Positions 51,830 through 61,687 are shown, numbered from the stretch's first letter. The stretch is 64,000 nt of DNA from Marinobacter zhejiangensis (GCF_900114775.1 NZ_FOUE01000001.1:434001-498000); one strand, 5' to 3'. Program-made: numbers and translations. The notes: generated from the letters alone by a model not told the origin.

Positions 51830-54076
51830 ATGCACAAACGATTTCTAAACATTCTACTCAGCCCTGCTTTACCAGCCATCGTTATGCTGGTCTTCCTCAC
51901 AGTGGCGCTGGGACTGAAACACAGCATGGACCGCCAGCAGAACCAGCAGATTCAGAGCATTATCACTCAGGAAGCCGGTAACCTCTCGGCCGAATTGGGC
52001 GAGCGTTTCAAGGCACACCAGCAGGCAATCAAGCGCATGGCCCAGCGGCTGAGGGCGACGCCCGACATGACCGAGGAAACCTGGCGCGAAGATGCCCGTA
52101 ATTACCTCAACGACTTCGGCATCTACCAGGCCATTGAATGGATCGATCGTGATTTTATCATTCGTTGGCTGGAACCTCTTGATGGCAACGAGAGCGCGGT
52201 GGGGTTCAACGTTGCCTTCTCCGATCAACGCCTCCACGCACTGACGACGGCAGCGGCAGAGGGCACCCTCGATACCTCAGGCGTGATCACCTTGCATCAG
52301 GGTGGGAATGGGCTCGTGGTCTATGCACCGGTGGGCCATGGCGAACACAATAACGGCTTTATCGCGGGCGTGTTCCTGCTGGAAAACCTGGCTGGCACCC
52401 TGTTGTCCGAACAACTGCGTTCGGATTTTCTGGTCGTCATCGAGGACAACGGTCGCCCGGTGTACCGGTTAACACCGGATGAACCGGTCAGCCAGCACTT
52501 CACCACTGCCGTCGACGCCCAGTTCCTCAGCAGTAACTGGCGCCTGACCCTGAACCCCACTCAGGCCTGGCTGAAGCAACACCAGAGCGCGCTTCCCGGC
52601 GTTACCCTGTACACCCTCCTGCTGATGGGCGGGCTGGTCAGTCTCGCTGGGCTGCTGATCCAGCTGGTACTGAAGCGCAACCAGGATTTGCTGAAAACCC
52701 GTTACGAACTGGACCAGGAAATCCAGCAGCGGCAAATCGCCCAGCGAGACCTGGCCCGGCTGGAGTCCACCGACAGCCTGACCGGGCTGGCCAATCGCCG
52801 GTTCTTCATGGAAGACCTCTCCCATACGCTGATGCTGGCAGACCGTCATAACCGTCAGGCGGCCATGGTGATGATTGATCTCGACCGCTTCCAGATGCTC
52901 AACGACTCCCTCGGCCATCAGTTCGGCGATGAGCTGTTGATTAAAGTGTCTGAGCGCCTGAAGGCCCTTGGCAATGAACGGGTCATGATTGCCTACGCCG
53001 GTGGCGATGAGTTCATGGTGTGCCAGCAGCATGTCGATAACGTGGATGACGTGATCCACCTGCTGGGGCAGATCCAGAAATGCTTCGCAGAGCCCTACGC
53101 CATCCAGGGTCACATCTACAGCATCACTGCCACCATGGGCATTGCCATCTACCCGCAAAGCGGCACCGATGCCGATACGTTGTTGCGCAACGCCGACATT
53201 GCCCTGCACCGGGCCAAGGGCAATGGCCGCAACTCCTACCAGTTCTATACCGAAGGCATGCTGGATCAGGAAGTGCGACGGCTGGAGCTGGACAAGGACC
53301 TTGCCAAAGCGCTGGAGCAGGATCAGTTTGTTTTGTACCTGCAGCCCCAGCTCAACCTCGAAACCATGGAAGTCGCCAGTGCTGAAGCGCTGATACGCTG
53401 GAACCACCCCGAGCGCGGTCTGATTCCGCCCATTGAGTTTATCCCCCTTGCCGAGGAAAGTGGTCGCATCACCGATATTGGCCGCTGGGTGGTCATGGCC
53501 GCCTGTCGTCAGCTGGCGGCATGGCGCAACGGCCCCCTCAGCCAGATCAAGATCGCCATCAACCTGTCTGGCCGCGAACTCGACAACGAAGACCTGGTGG
53601 ATCATATCCAGCGGGCGCTCACCCTCTACCAGGTGGACCCCCGTCAGCTGGAGGTTGAGCTGACCGAGGAAATCTTTATCCAGAACATCGAGCACAACCG
53701 CAACCAGCTGATGCGACTGCACGAGCTCGGCGTTCACCTCGCCATTGACGACTTCGGCGTAGGCTACTCGTCGCTGGCCTACTTGCGGGATTTCCCTGTT
53801 GATCTGCTGAAAATCGATCGTTCGTTCATTACCAACATCACCGAGCGCCCTGATGATGCCATCATTACCCGGGCGGTCACCAACCTGGCCCACAACCTGG
53901 GGGTCAAAGTGGTCGCGGAAGGTGTTGAGAGCGAGGAGCAACTGGCGTTCCTCAAGGGCCTCAAATGCGACTTTGCCCAGGGTTACCTGATCAGCCGCCC
54001 GGTAGAAGCCCGCGTTCTGGAGCCCCTGTTGCAGGACAACCCGCAGTTTAAACTGGCGCTCACCGAGCAGTCATGA
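51830..54076 (+). CDS. Bifunctional GGDEF-EAL cyclic-di-GMP protein with CHASE-like sensor
   Basis: A 748-residue membrane protein. One helix is near residues 8-28, a periplasmic domain of about 240 residues resembles CHASE (LGEQ..., WIDRDFIIRWLEPLDG), a second helix lies near 255-275, then a GGDEF domain with intact GGDEF (YAGGDEFMV) and an EAL domain with AEALIRWNHP, DDFGVGYSSLAYL and KIDRSFI. Both synthesis and hydrolysis of cyclic-di-GMP look possible. The ATG at 51830 has no good ribosome site; a TTG four codons earlier is the alternative. The next gene overlaps its stop by four bases. Confidence 0.88.
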   Translation: MHKRFLNILLSPALPAIVMLVFLTVALGLKHSMDRQQNQQIQSIITQEAGNLSAELGERFKAHQQAIKRMAQRLRATPDMTEETWREDARNYLNDFGIYQAIEWIDRDFIIRWLEPLDGNESAVGFNVAFSDQRLHALTTAAAEGTLDTSGVITLHQGGNGLVVYAPVGHGEHNNGFIAGVFLLENLAGTLLSEQLRSDFLVVIEDNGRPVYRLTPDEPVSQHFTTAVDAQFLSSNWRLTLNPTQAWLKQHQSALPGVTLYTLLLMGGLVSLAGLLIQLVLKRNQDLLKTRYELDQEIQQRQIAQRDLARLESTDSLTGLANRRFFMEDLSHTLMLADRHNRQAAMVMIDLDRFQMLNDSLGHQFGDELLIKVSERLKALGNERVMIAYAGGDEFMVCQQHVDNVDDVIHLLGQIQKCFAEPYAIQGHIYSITATMGIAIYPQSGTDADTLLRNADIALHRAKGNGRNSYQFYTEGMLDQEVRRLELDKDLAKALEQDQFVLYLQPQLNLETMEVASAEALIRWNHPERGLIPPIEFIPLAEESGRITDIGRWVVMAACRQLAAWRNGPLSQIKIAINLSGRELDNEDLVDHIQRALTLYQVDPRQLEVELTEEIFIQNIEHNRNQLMRLHELGVHLAIDDFGVGYSSLAYLRDFPVDLLKIDRSFITNITERPDDAIITRAVTNLAHNLGVKVVAEGVESEEQLAFLKGLKCDFAQGYLISRPVEARVLEPLLQDNPQFKLALTEQS

Positions 54077-54426
54077 CCGGCTCCCAACCCCCGATGAAGG
54101 CGAATTCTATGCAAGCCCGCTACCTCACCCCCGAACAGAACCGCAAGATCCGCCGCTGGGAAGCCTGGAACCGTAGTTACTTCATTTTTGCGTTCTTTAC
54201 CCTGTTGCTGATATTGGTCTTCAGCAGTCAGCTCGGCCTGTCGAGCGGTGACAGCTGGGGCCCATTGGGCCTGTTGCTGACGCTCCTGGTCAGTCCCATT
54301 GTGGTCCTGCAACTGCGCCTGGCCTGCCCGGCCTGCGGCAAACGAATCGGCTGGCAGGCCAAGCTACTGGCTCCCGACCAATGCTCCGGCTGCGGTGTCT
54401 TTCTGAGCAGCAAAGACAAACCTTGA
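54073..54426 (+). CDS. Small membrane protein with zinc-ribbon, unknown function
   Basis: A 117-residue protein with two hydrophobic helices (residues about 38-55 and 65-85) and a C-terminal zinc-ribbon: CPACGK and CSGCGV, two CxxC pairs 20 residues apart. Its start ATG overlaps the stop of the GGDEF-EAL gene, so it is probably translated with it; other ATGs at 54094 and 54109 are possible. I do not recognise the family. The stop TGA overlaps the -35 of the merR promoter. Confidence 0.75.
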   Translation: MTGSQPPMKANSMQARYLTPEQNRKIRRWEAWNRSYFIFAFFTLLLILVFSSQLGLSSGDSWGPLGLLLTLLVSPIVVLQLRLACPACGKRIGWQAKLLAPDQCSGCGVFLSSKDKP

Positions 54427-54453
54427 CCTTTGAGTAGCTCATAGGTTTTAAAC
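54423..54453 (+). promoter_or_regulatory. MerR-type promoter/operator of the copper-type operon
   Basis: TTGACC (54423-54428) and TTAAAC (54448-54453) are separated by 19 bases, the overlong spacer typical of MerR-activated promoters. In the spacer is a dyad ACCT-x-TGAG-x3-CTCA-x-AGGT (54426-54446). The layout matches CueR/ZntR/PbrR-type operators. The -35 overlaps the stop codon of the upstream gene. It lies 40 bases before the regulator start, implying autoregulation with the whole operon. Confidence 0.85.
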
Positions 54454-54491
54454 TGACTTCATGATCGATCCCGCCCACTGGAGGACGATGA

Positions 54492-54938
54492 ATGAAAGTC
54501 AATGAACTGGCCAAAGCCGCCGGAACCAGCGCCGACACCGTGCGTTTTTACACCCGGGAAGGCCTGCTCAGCCCCAGCCGCAACCCCGACAACAACTACC
54601 AGCAGTTCAGTCCGGACGACCTGCGGCGGCTCAAGTTTGCCCGTAAGGCCCGCACCCTGGGGTTCTCTCTGCCCGAGATCAAAACCATCCTGGAACAGGC
54701 GGATGACCAGCACTCGCCCTGCCCCATCGTCCGCGAGGTCTTTGAACAACGCCTGCAAAGCGTGGAACAGCAGATCGAGGAACTGACCCAGCTTCGGGAC
54801 CGGATGCAGGCTGCCCTCGGTGCCTGGCAAACCATGCCAGACGGTACCCCCGACGGACACACCATCTGCCGTCTGATCGAACACTGGGACGATCCCAATG
54901 GCCACCTTGAAAACACGGAGGGCTGCTGCCATGACTGA
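54492..54938 (+). CDS. Heavy-metal-responsive MerR-family regulator
   Basis: A 148-residue MerR protein: winged helix [26 protein letters not shown], coiled-coil dimerisation near residues 80-110, and metal-binding cysteines in SPCPIV, TICRLIE and a terminal GCCHD. The last cysteines resemble CadR/PbrR/ZntR-like sensors more than CueR (which has a CxxxxxxxC pair). It probably twists the 19-bp-spacer promoter upstream when it binds metal. Next to a P1B ATPase with copper-type motifs, copper is the likely inducer, but other soft metals are possible. The ATPase gene overlaps it by eight bases. Confidence 0.88.
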   Translation: MKVNELAKAAGTSADTVRFYTREGLLSPSRNPDNNYQQFSPDDLRRLKFARKARTLGFSLPEIKTILEQADDQHSPCPIVREVFEQRLQSVEQQIEELTQLRDRMQAALGAWQTMPDGTPDGHTICRLIEHWDDPNGHLENTEGCCHD

Positions 54939-57456
54939 TACCCCGCTTGCACCGGTACGCCTTACCATCAGTGGCGCTTCCTGCCAGGGCTGCGCCCGCA
55001 AGATCCGCACCGCGCTGACGGACCTGGTCGGCAGCCCCGAGGCCGTCGAGGTTGATATTGAGCATCAAACCGTCACCTTGCCGCCAGGCACAGATCCAGA
55101 GCAGGCCGCCAAGCGGGTCACTGCGGCCGGTTACCCGGCAGAACCCCTGGAAACCACCCTGTGCCCGATACCAGCCAGCCAGCCGGAAGCGCCTGTCTCA
55201 GAGCCCGTCGAAATAAAATCCGATGTGCCTCAGGTGCAGCTTGCGGTGACAGGCGCAACCTGTGCCTCCTGCGTCCGCACCATCGAGAAGGCCCTGATGT
55301 CGGTTCCCGGCAGCCAGGGTGCGCACATGAACCTGGCCGATAACACCGCAACCGTCTACGGCAGCGTGGAAGTCCCGGCGCTGGTTGCCGCCGTCGAAAG
55401 CGCCGGCTACGGCGCCAGCGAAATTGAGGACCCGGACAGCGCCGATGAGCGCCGGGAACAGGAAGACCGCCGTCATTACCGGGAATTACTGGTCAAGATG
55501 GCGGTCAGCCTGGGCCTTGGTCTTGGCCTGATGATCTGGGGTATGGGGTTTGGCGACATGATGGTGACCGCCAGCAACCAGACCACCTGGCTGGTGCTCG
55601 GTGGCCTCACCCTCGTCGTCATGCTGGCCACCGGTGGCCATTACTTTACCGGTGCCTGGAAGGCCTTTCGTCACCACAACGCCAATATGGATACGCTGAT
55701 CGCCCTGGGTACCGGCACGGCCTGGCTGTACTCCATGGTAGTCGCCAGCGTCCCGGGACTGGTGCCGGAGATGGCCCGCCACGTCTACTTTGAGGCATCC
55801 GCCATGATTATTGGCCTGATCAACCTCGGTCAGGCGCTGGAGTTACGGGCCAAGGGCAAGACCTCCCAGGCGGTACGCCGGTTGCTGGACCTTCGCCCCA
55901 AGACCGCCCGGGTGATTCGCGACGGTCGGGAGCTGGACCTCCCGGTAGCCCAGGTGGTGGTTGGCGATCGCCTGCGGGTTCGTCCCGGCGAGCAGCTCCC
56001 GGTGGATGGCGACATCCTTGAAGGAGAAACCCGCATCGATGAAAGCATGCTCACCGGCGAACCTATGCCCGTGGCCAAGGGCGTCGGCGATACCGTTTCC
56101 GCCGGCACCCTGAACGGGCATGGCGCCATCGTCTACGCCGCCAAACGGGTCGGCAGTGACACCGCGCTCGCCCAGATCATTGCACTGGTCAAACGAGCCC
56201 AGGGCTCCAAGCCCGCCATTGGGCGGCTGGCTGACCGCATTTCGGCGGTGTTTGTGCCTACGGTCATGCTGATTGCCGTATTCTCCGCCCTGGTCTGGTA
56301 CAACGTCGGCCCGCAGCCCGCTGTGGTGCACATGATGGTAGCGGCCACCACGGTGCTGATCATCGCCTGTCCCTGTGCCCTGGGACTGGCCACCCCGATG
56401 TCGGTCATGGTTGGCGTTGGCAAAGCAGCCGAGTATGGCGTGTTGATTCGCCAGGGCGACGCTTTACAGAATGCCGGCAAGCTTGACCTGGTCATCCTCG
56501 ACAAGACCGGAACCATTACCGAAGGCCATCCGGCGGTGACCGACCTGGAAGCCTGCCAGGGTGACGAAAGCCAACTGCTGGCCCTCGCAGCCGGGCTTGA
56601 GCGTCACTCCGAGCACCCGCTGGCAGAAGCCATCGTCGCCCGCGCCGACGCCGACCGGGTGGTTCCGGCGAATGTCAGCGGATTTGAAGCCAGCAGTGGC
56701 AAAGGCGTGTCCGGACAGTTTGAAGGCGCGACCCTACGCCTGGGCAACCGCCGCTGGCTGGAGCAGCAAGGCGTCGACCTGTCGCCTCTGGCGGAAGCGG
56801 AGCGCCGCATCAGCGCCAATGCCGGGACCCCGCTGTTTCTTGCCCGGGACCAGCAAGTGCTGGGCGTACTGGGCGTCGCCGATGCCATCAAGGCGGATTC
56901 CCGCGAGGCCATCCAGCGCCTGCACGACGCCGGTATTCGGGTGATGATGGTGACTGGGGATGTCGAGGCGACCGCTAACGCCATCGCCAGCCAGGTTGGT
57001 ATCGACGACATCAGGTCAGAGGTACTGCCGGAAGACAAGGCGGGTATCGTCACTGACATGAGCCGCCAGGGCTTCCGGGTCGCCATGGTTGGGGATGGCA
57101 TCAACGATGCCCCGGCGCTGGCGGCCGCCGACGTCGGCTTTGCGATCGGTACCGGCACCGATGTGGCGATCGAAAGCGCCGCCATCACACTGATGCGAGG
57201 TTCACTGCATGGGGTTGCCGATGCCATCGAAATCTCCCGGGCCACCGTACGCAACATCCACCAGAACCTGTTTGGCGCCTTTATCTATAACAGCCTTGGC
57301 ATCCCGGTTGCCGCCGGACTGCTCTATCCACTGTGGGGCATCCTGATGAACCCGATCCTGGCCGGCGCCGCCATGTCATTGTCATCCGTGACCGTGGTCA
57401 CTAACGCCAACCGACTGCGCCTGTTTCGCACCAGTTCCGGGAGGAAATCCTCATGA
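54931..57456 (+). CDS. copA: Copper-type P1B ATPase (CopA-like)
   Basis: An 841-residue heavy-metal ATPase. Two N-terminal HMA domains carry CxxC as Cys18-Cys21 ([11 protein letters not shown]) and Cys111-Cys114 ([11 protein letters not shown]). Membrane helices surround the metal motif CPC ([12 protein letters not shown], Cys480-Pro-Cys482). The phosphorylation site is Asp524 in DKTGT, the A-domain has MLTGEPMP, and [10 protein letters not shown] is present. CPC with an Asn and Tyr region in later helices is typical of copper(I) exporters (P1B-1). The ATG at 54931 has GGAGG upstream. It is coupled to a small downstream gene by ATGA. Confidence 0.93.
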   Translation: MTDTPLAPVRLTISGASCQGCARKIRTALTDLVGSPEAVEVDIEHQTVTLPPGTDPEQAAKRVTAAGYPAEPLETTLCPIPASQPEAPVSEPVEIKSDVPQVQLAVTGATCASCVRTIEKALMSVPGSQGAHMNLADNTATVYGSVEVPALVAAVESAGYGASEIEDPDSADERREQEDRRHYRELLVKMAVSLGLGLGLMIWGMGFGDMMVTASNQTTWLVLGGLTLVVMLATGGHYFTGAWKAFRHHNANMDTLIALGTGTAWLYSMVVASVPGLVPEMARHVYFEASAMIIGLINLGQALELRAKGKTSQAVRRLLDLRPKTARVIRDGRELDLPVAQVVVGDRLRVRPGEQLPVDGDILEGETRIDESMLTGEPMPVAKGVGDTVSAGTLNGHGAIVYAAKRVGSDTALAQIIALVKRAQGSKPAIGRLADRISAVFVPTVMLIAVFSALVWYNVGPQPAVVHMMVAATTVLIIACPCALGLATPMSVMVGVGKAAEYGVLIRQGDALQNAGKLDLVILDKTGTITEGHPAVTDLEACQGDESQLLALAAGLERHSEHPLAEAIVARADADRVVPANVSGFEASSGKGVSGQFEGATLRLGNRRWLEQQGVDLSPLAEAERRISANAGTPLFLARDQQVLGVLGVADAIKADSREAIQRLHDAGIRVMMVTGDVEATANAIASQVGIDDIRSEVLPEDKAGIVTDMSRQGFRVAMVGDGINDAPALAAADVGFAIGTGTDVAIESAAITLMRGSLHGVADAIEISRATVRNIHQNLFGAFIYNSLGIPVAAGLLYPLWGILMNPILAGAAMSLSSVTVVTNANRLRLFRTSSGRKSS

Positions 57457-57566
57457 CAGACCTTTTGATCAATGGCGGCGGCCTCCTGCTCATGGCTGCC
57501 ATCGTCTGGTGGTTCTGGCTCGCCGGCGACAGTAAAGAAACACCCACGGATTCCCAACATCACTGA
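57453..57566 (+). CDS. 37-residue single-helix membrane peptide
   Basis: Translates to MTDLLINGG then a hydrophobic helix ending [10 protein letters not shown], then [11 protein letters not shown]. It starts within the copA stop (ATGA) and has the strong site GGAGGAAA eight bases upstream, so it is very likely translated. Its N terminus resembles the membrane anchor of small cupredoxin-type proteins that follow copA in other bacteria, but the cupredoxin domain is absent. Function unknown; it may assist the copper ATPase. Too short for usual gene callers. Confidence 0.75.
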   Translation: MTDLLINGGGLLLMAAIVWWFWLAGDSKETPTDSQHH

Positions 57567-57580
57567 GAGGAACACACACC

Positions 57581-58021
57581 ATGAAACGACTGCCTCTGGC
57601 CTTCGGGCTCGCCCTCGGACTGTCCCCCATGGCCCCGGCCCTGGCTGGCGAGACCGTGACGGTCTATAAATCCCCCAGCTGCGGCTGCTGCACCGATTGG
57701 GTGAAGCACATGGAAGACAATGGCTTTGACGTCGAAGCCATCAACACCCAACGGATCAACCAGATCAAGGCGGAAGCCGGCCTGCCACAGGGCCTGGCCA
57801 GCTGCCATACCGCCTTTGTTGGCGACTACGTCATCGAAGGCCACGTTCCGGCGTCAGATGTCCAGCGCCTGCTGGCGGAAGCCCCGGCAGCCCGGGGCCT
57901 TGCGGTACCGGGCATGCCGGTTGGATCACCCGGCATGGAAATGGGCGACCGTCAGGATGACTACACGGTGATCCTGTTCAACGAAGCAGGCCAGACCCAA
58001 CCGTTTGCCCACCACCCCTGA
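57581..58021 (+). CDS. DUF411 family periplasmic metal-binding protein
   Basis: A 146-residue exported protein with a signal peptide (MKRLPLAFGLALGL, cleavage after ALA) and the DUF411 pattern VYKSPSCGCCTDWVKHM, with CGCC near residue 34, and GLASCHTAFVGDYVIEGHVP. The family is linked to copper handling. It is the last gene of the merR-copA operon, 14 bases after the small peptide. A C-terminal Gly/Met-rich part (GMPVGSPGMEMGDR) could help bind copper(I). Confidence 0.85.
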   Translation: MKRLPLAFGLALGLSPMAPALAGETVTVYKSPSCGCCTDWVKHMEDNGFDVEAINTQRINQIKAEAGLPQGLASCHTAFVGDYVIEGHVPASDVQRLLAEAPAARGLAVPGMPVGSPGMEMGDRQDDYTVILFNEAGQTQPFAHHP

Positions 58022-58037
58022 ACAGTCCGAGGCCTGA

Positions 58038-58418
58038 TCAGCCGCCCTGACTGTTACAGAAGGCCCGGAACTCCAGCTTGCTGATCTTCTGGTCCTTGTT
58101 GAGGTCCATGATGTCGAGCAGCCGACGGCCCTGGCGAAATTGTTCCCGGGACGATGGCTGCTCACTCATCTCATCGGGAATATCGCCGCAACGCTGCCCC
58201 TCCCGAACCCCACACTGAACCAGGAACACCAGCTCCGCGCTCTCAATAAACTCATTGCCATTGCGGTTGGCACAGTCAAACTGGGCCCTGGCCCCCTCTG
58301 TCAGCGCATCGTCACCCATATCCTGGCCCCCGGTTCCGTATCCGGCACAACCGCTGATCACAACACCCAGCGCCAGCGTCAACGCCAGCAACAGCCTAGG
58401 CTTGCTATCCTTTTTCAT
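58038..58418 (-). CDS. EF-hand-containing lipoprotein
   Basis: A 126-residue protein. The N terminus MKKDSKPRLLLALTLALGVVISGC has a lipobox (VISGC), with Cys after SG. Two EF-hand loops are visible: a degenerate one in DCANRNGNEFIESAE and a canonical one in DLNKDQKISKLEF. Three other cysteines might form a disulfide. It likely sits in the outer membrane or periplasm and binds calcium. The ATG at 58418 has AGGGGG a few bases upstream; the frame open further upstream is rejected. It is convergent with the DUF411 gene. Confidence 0.8.
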   Translation of the reverse strand: MKKDSKPRLLLALTLALGVVISGCAGYGTGGQDMGDDALTEGARAQFDCANRNGNEFIESAELVFLVQCGVREGQRCGDIPDEMSEQPSSREQFRQGRRLLDIMDLNKDQKISKLEFRAFCNSQGG

Positions 58419-58571
58419 GTTGCCCCCTGCTCTTCCTATCGCTCTACAGTCCCTCAAACTATCCGCTATCCGAAGGGAATCTGCCAACACCCTTGTCGCT
58501 CTGACGTTCGCCCGGAAAACCGGTATACTGCCAGACCAATTTTTCCCATCCCGCCAGTCAGGTTCCATTGC

Positions 58572-60569
58572 ATGCTAAATGCCGACGCGCTCAGTCAGTT
58601 GCGCCAGCTCAAATCCGACATCAAAGACAGCAAAGTCACCTTCGCCGGCACGGTAAAAGCCACCAACGGCCGGTTTGGTTTTGTTGCCCTCGACGAAGGC
58701 CGTGATGTCTTCCTGCCACCCGAAGAAATGCAAAAGGTCCTGCCTGGCGATCGCATCAGGATTACCGAGCAGACCGATGACAAGGGCAAGCTTCAGGGCG
58801 TTGTCGATGAGCTGCTGGACACCGGCCTGACGACCTTTGTGGGCCGCTACCTGGTCAAGGGCAAAGGGCATTTTGTGGTACCGGAAACCCCCGGCATCAA
58901 CCGCTGGATCTTCATCCCGCCCAAGGAACGCATGGGCGCGGAACAGGATGACTTCATCTACTGCCAAATCCACCGCCACCCAATCCGTGACGGCAAGGGC
59001 CAGGCGAAAGTCCTGCACATCATCGGTAAAGCCGGTGCACCCGGCATTGAGCGCGCCTTCACCCTGGCCTCGTTCGACCTGGCCGAAGACTGGCCCGACA
59101 CGGTCACCCAGCAGGCGGACCAGCTGGACGAAGCCGCCATCGACGCCCTGGCGGGTGAGCGGGAAGACCGCACCGAACAGCCCTATGTCACCATCGACAG
59201 CCCAGGCACCCAGGACATGGACGACGCCCTGATGGCGGAGCCGAACGCAACGGGCTGGAAAGTGTCGGTTGCCATTGCCGACCCGACTGCTTTGATTCCG
59301 GGCGGCAGCCCGGCTGAACGGGAGGCCCAGGCCCGCGCCACCGCCATCTATTTCCCGGGCGAGCCACGCCCCATGTTCCCAGATGCCATCAGCACCCGTT
59401 TGTGCTCGCTGGTACCGGATGCCCATCGACTGGCCCTGGTCTGCGACATGCAGGTCAATAACGACGGCAGTCTGGGTGACTACAGTTTTCACTCAGCGGT
59501 CATCCGCTCGCAAGGCAAACTCAGTTACGAGCAGGTTGCCCATGTCATCGAAGGGCGTGAAGGTGACGACACCCGCGACCTTTCAGAGACCGTCAGTGCC
59601 AGCCTGGACCAGTTACATCAGGCCGCAACGGCGCTGCGCCGGTGGCGGGAAGCCAATGCCCTGCTTGGCACCGAGCGCCCGGAATTCCGCCTGCGGCTTG
59701 ATGAAAACAAGCACATTCGCCAAATCGAGCCGGCGGTTCAGAATGAGGCTCACCGCCTGGTGGAAGAGTGCATGGTGGCCGCCAACCGCTGCGCCGCAGG
59801 CTTCCTCAGTGGCCTCAGCCATGGCCTGTTCATTACCCACCCGGGTTTGCGTGCAGACCGTGCCGACAACATCCGTAGCCTGCTGAGCCAATTCGCCCCC
59901 GACTTGGCCGGGCTTGACCCCGCCTCCGCGGATGGCTTCCGTCAGCTGATGCAGCAAGCGGATAGCGTCACCGCTGAGGTTCCGCTCAAGGCCATCGTAT
60001 CCCGCCAGCTGGCACGGGTGGAGCTGGCGTTTACCGCCGCGCCACACCAGGGCATGGGGCTTGGAGCCTACACCACGTTCACCTCCCCACTGCGCAAATT
60101 CAGCGACTTTTACGTGCACCGAGTCATCAAGTCAGCGCTCTGGCAGCAACCACTACAGCCGCTGGACGACCGCCAGCTGGAGACCCTGCAGGAAACCCAG
60201 ATCAAGGCCCGCCAGGCCGCCAACAGCCTGGAGAACTGGCTCAAATGTGAGTTCGCTCCCAGCCTGGGCGAGGCGCCACAAAGTGGCGTCATCAGCCGTA
60301 CCGTGCCGGCCGGTTTCTTCGTGCGGCTCGACAGCAATGGCCTGGAAGGCTTCGTCAGCTGCAAGGACCTGGAAGGCAAATACAGCTTTGATCCGGTCAC
60401 CCTGCGCCTGACCCACAACAAGAACGGCCGCCTGTTCCAGTTGGAGCAGACCGTGAACGTTGCCCTGCTGGGCGTCGACCGCGAGCGCAAGCAAATCAAT
60501 TTCAAGCTGGTTGAAGATACGGCCCAGGACGGGCAGACGCAGGAGGCTTCCCCGGCGGCAGAGGCTTAA
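58572..60569 (+). CDS. rnb: Exoribonuclease II (RNase II)
   Basis: A 665-residue RNB-family 3'-5' exonuclease: N-terminal cold-shock-like RNA-binding domains, the catalytic acidic cluster in DSPGTQDMDDALMAE, VAIADPTALIPGGSP, and a C-terminal S1 domain from about residue 580. The IADPTA and IYFPGE regions resemble E. coli RNase II more than RNase R. It degrades unstructured mRNA ends. The start at 58572 is the first ATG with family similarity; a long in-frame extension upstream is antisense shadow. Confidence 0.9.
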   Translation: MLNADALSQLRQLKSDIKDSKVTFAGTVKATNGRFGFVALDEGRDVFLPPEEMQKVLPGDRIRITEQTDDKGKLQGVVDELLDTGLTTFVGRYLVKGKGHFVVPETPGINRWIFIPPKERMGAEQDDFIYCQIHRHPIRDGKGQAKVLHIIGKAGAPGIERAFTLASFDLAEDWPDTVTQQADQLDEAAIDALAGEREDRTEQPYVTIDSPGTQDMDDALMAEPNATGWKVSVAIADPTALIPGGSPAEREAQARATAIYFPGEPRPMFPDAISTRLCSLVPDAHRLALVCDMQVNNDGSLGDYSFHSAVIRSQGKLSYEQVAHVIEGREGDDTRDLSETVSASLDQLHQAATALRRWREANALLGTERPEFRLRLDENKHIRQIEPAVQNEAHRLVEECMVAANRCAAGFLSGLSHGLFITHPGLRADRADNIRSLLSQFAPDLAGLDPASADGFRQLMQQADSVTAEVPLKAIVSRQLARVELAFTAAPHQGMGLGAYTTFTSPLRKFSDFYVHRVIKSALWQQPLQPLDDRQLETLQETQIKARQAANSLENWLKCEFAPSLGEAPQSGVISRTVPAGFFVRLDSNGLEGFVSCKDLEGKYSFDPVTLRLTHNKNGRLFQLEQTVNVALLGVDRERKQINFKLVEDTAQDGQTQEASPAAEA

Positions 60570-60600
60570 CGCCGCCAGGGACCGCCGGGTTGGCGGGGGA

Positions 60601-61491
60601 TCAGCGGAGCATGTCGTCCAGCCGCTGGTCCTTCGCGGACCACAGCTCGGCCAGCCAGTCTTTGACCCGCCGGCGCTGTTCGCCGTCGGCGCTGTAGTCC
60701 TTGCCTTTGAGATCTTCGGGAATGGCCACGGTGTCAATGTGCAGCTTCACCGAGGTCATCCGGCCACAGAGAAAGTCCCAGAACGTGGGCGAGCCACCCG
60801 GGTAGGCAATGGTGACGTCCACCAGAGTCTGAATCGAATCCCCCATCGCATCCAGTACAAACCCGACACCGCCCGCCTTGGGCACCAGCAGGTGCTTGTA
60901 GGGTGATTTCTGGTGTTTATGCTTGGCCGGCGTGAAACGGGTACCTTCTACGAAGTTCATGACACTAACCGGAGTATCGCGGAATTTCTCACAGGCCTTG
61001 CGGGTTGCCTTGAGATCTTCACCACGTTTCTCCGGATGCTTGATCAGGTATTCCCTCGAATGACGTTTCATGAACGGGAAATCCAGCGCCCACCATGCCA
61101 GGCCAATGACCGGTACCCAGATCAATTCTTTCTTAAGAAAGAACTTGAGAAACGGCGCCTTGTGATTGAGTACCCGCTGCATGGCCAGGATGTCCACCCA
61201 GCTTTGGTGATTACTCATCACCAGGTACCAGCCTTCCCGCTTCAGCTGATCCGCGCCGGTTACCTGCCAGTCGGTGTTGTGGGTCAGTTTCATCCAGCCG
61301 GTGTTGCAGGCCACCCAGGATTCAGAGATCCAGATCAGCACACGGGACAAGAACACCCGCGCACCCCGAACGGGAATCACCAGCTTCAACAGCACCCAGG
61401 GGAGTAGAAGAAGGCACCAGAACAACGTATTGATACCCAGTAACAGGGCATTGATCACGCCAATCAGTGGCGCAGGAAGGAAACTCAGCAT
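60601..61491 (-). CDS. yihG: 1-acyl-glycerol-3-phosphate acyltransferase, YihG family
   Basis: A 296-residue PlsC-type acyltransferase. The N-terminal membrane helix is near residues 10-40, the catalytic HX4D is NHQSWVD, FPFMKRHSREYLIKHPE and FVEGTRFT are the usual blocks 2-4. The pattern FFLKKELIWVPVIGLAWWALDFPFMKR (in part GLAWWALDFPFMKR) is that of the E. coli YihG group. It transfers an acyl chain to lysophosphatidic acid. The ATG at 61491 is preferred; 13 codons upstream (61530) would overlap the divergent gene. Confidence 0.9.
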   Translation of the reverse strand: MLSFLPAPLIGVINALLLGINTLFWCLLLLPWVLLKLVIPVRGARVFLSRVLIWISESWVACNTGWMKLTHNTDWQVTGADQLKREGWYLVMSNHQSWVDILAMQRVLNHKAPFLKFFLKKELIWVPVIGLAWWALDFPFMKRHSREYLIKHPEKRGEDLKATRKACEKFRDTPVSVMNFVEGTRFTPAKHKHQKSPYKHLLVPKAGGVGFVLDAMGDSIQTLVDVTIAYPGGSPTFWDFLCGRMTSVKLHIDTVAIPEDLKGKDYSADGEQRRRVKDWLAELWSAKDQRLDDMLR

Positions 61492-61687
61492 GTATTTATC
61501 CGTTATTGTCTTTGCCTGAAAGGCAGGCATGATAGCAACCCAGGTTCCTGAAGGGCAGAGCCCAACGACGGCATATTCGGCACTTCAGGTGGCCAATATG
61601 CCAATTGACCTGGACGAATTTGCCATGGCGCCCAACGGCGTTCCACCGATATTCTGGACGTCGTCCTACCCGTTTCCAGAGAACCCG

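Noticed and set aside
52469..53941. 490-codon antisense frame over the GGDEF-EAL gene
   Set aside because: No domain seen; the sense frame has intact GGDEF and EAL motifs.
58140..58571. In-frame extension upstream of RNase II
   Set aside because: Overlaps the EF-hand lipoprotein gene on the other strand and has no RNase II similarity before 58572.
60570..60600. G/C-rich repeats between RNase II and the acyltransferase gene
   Set aside because: Several overlapping CCGCC/GGCGG pairings but no stable single stem with a T tract.
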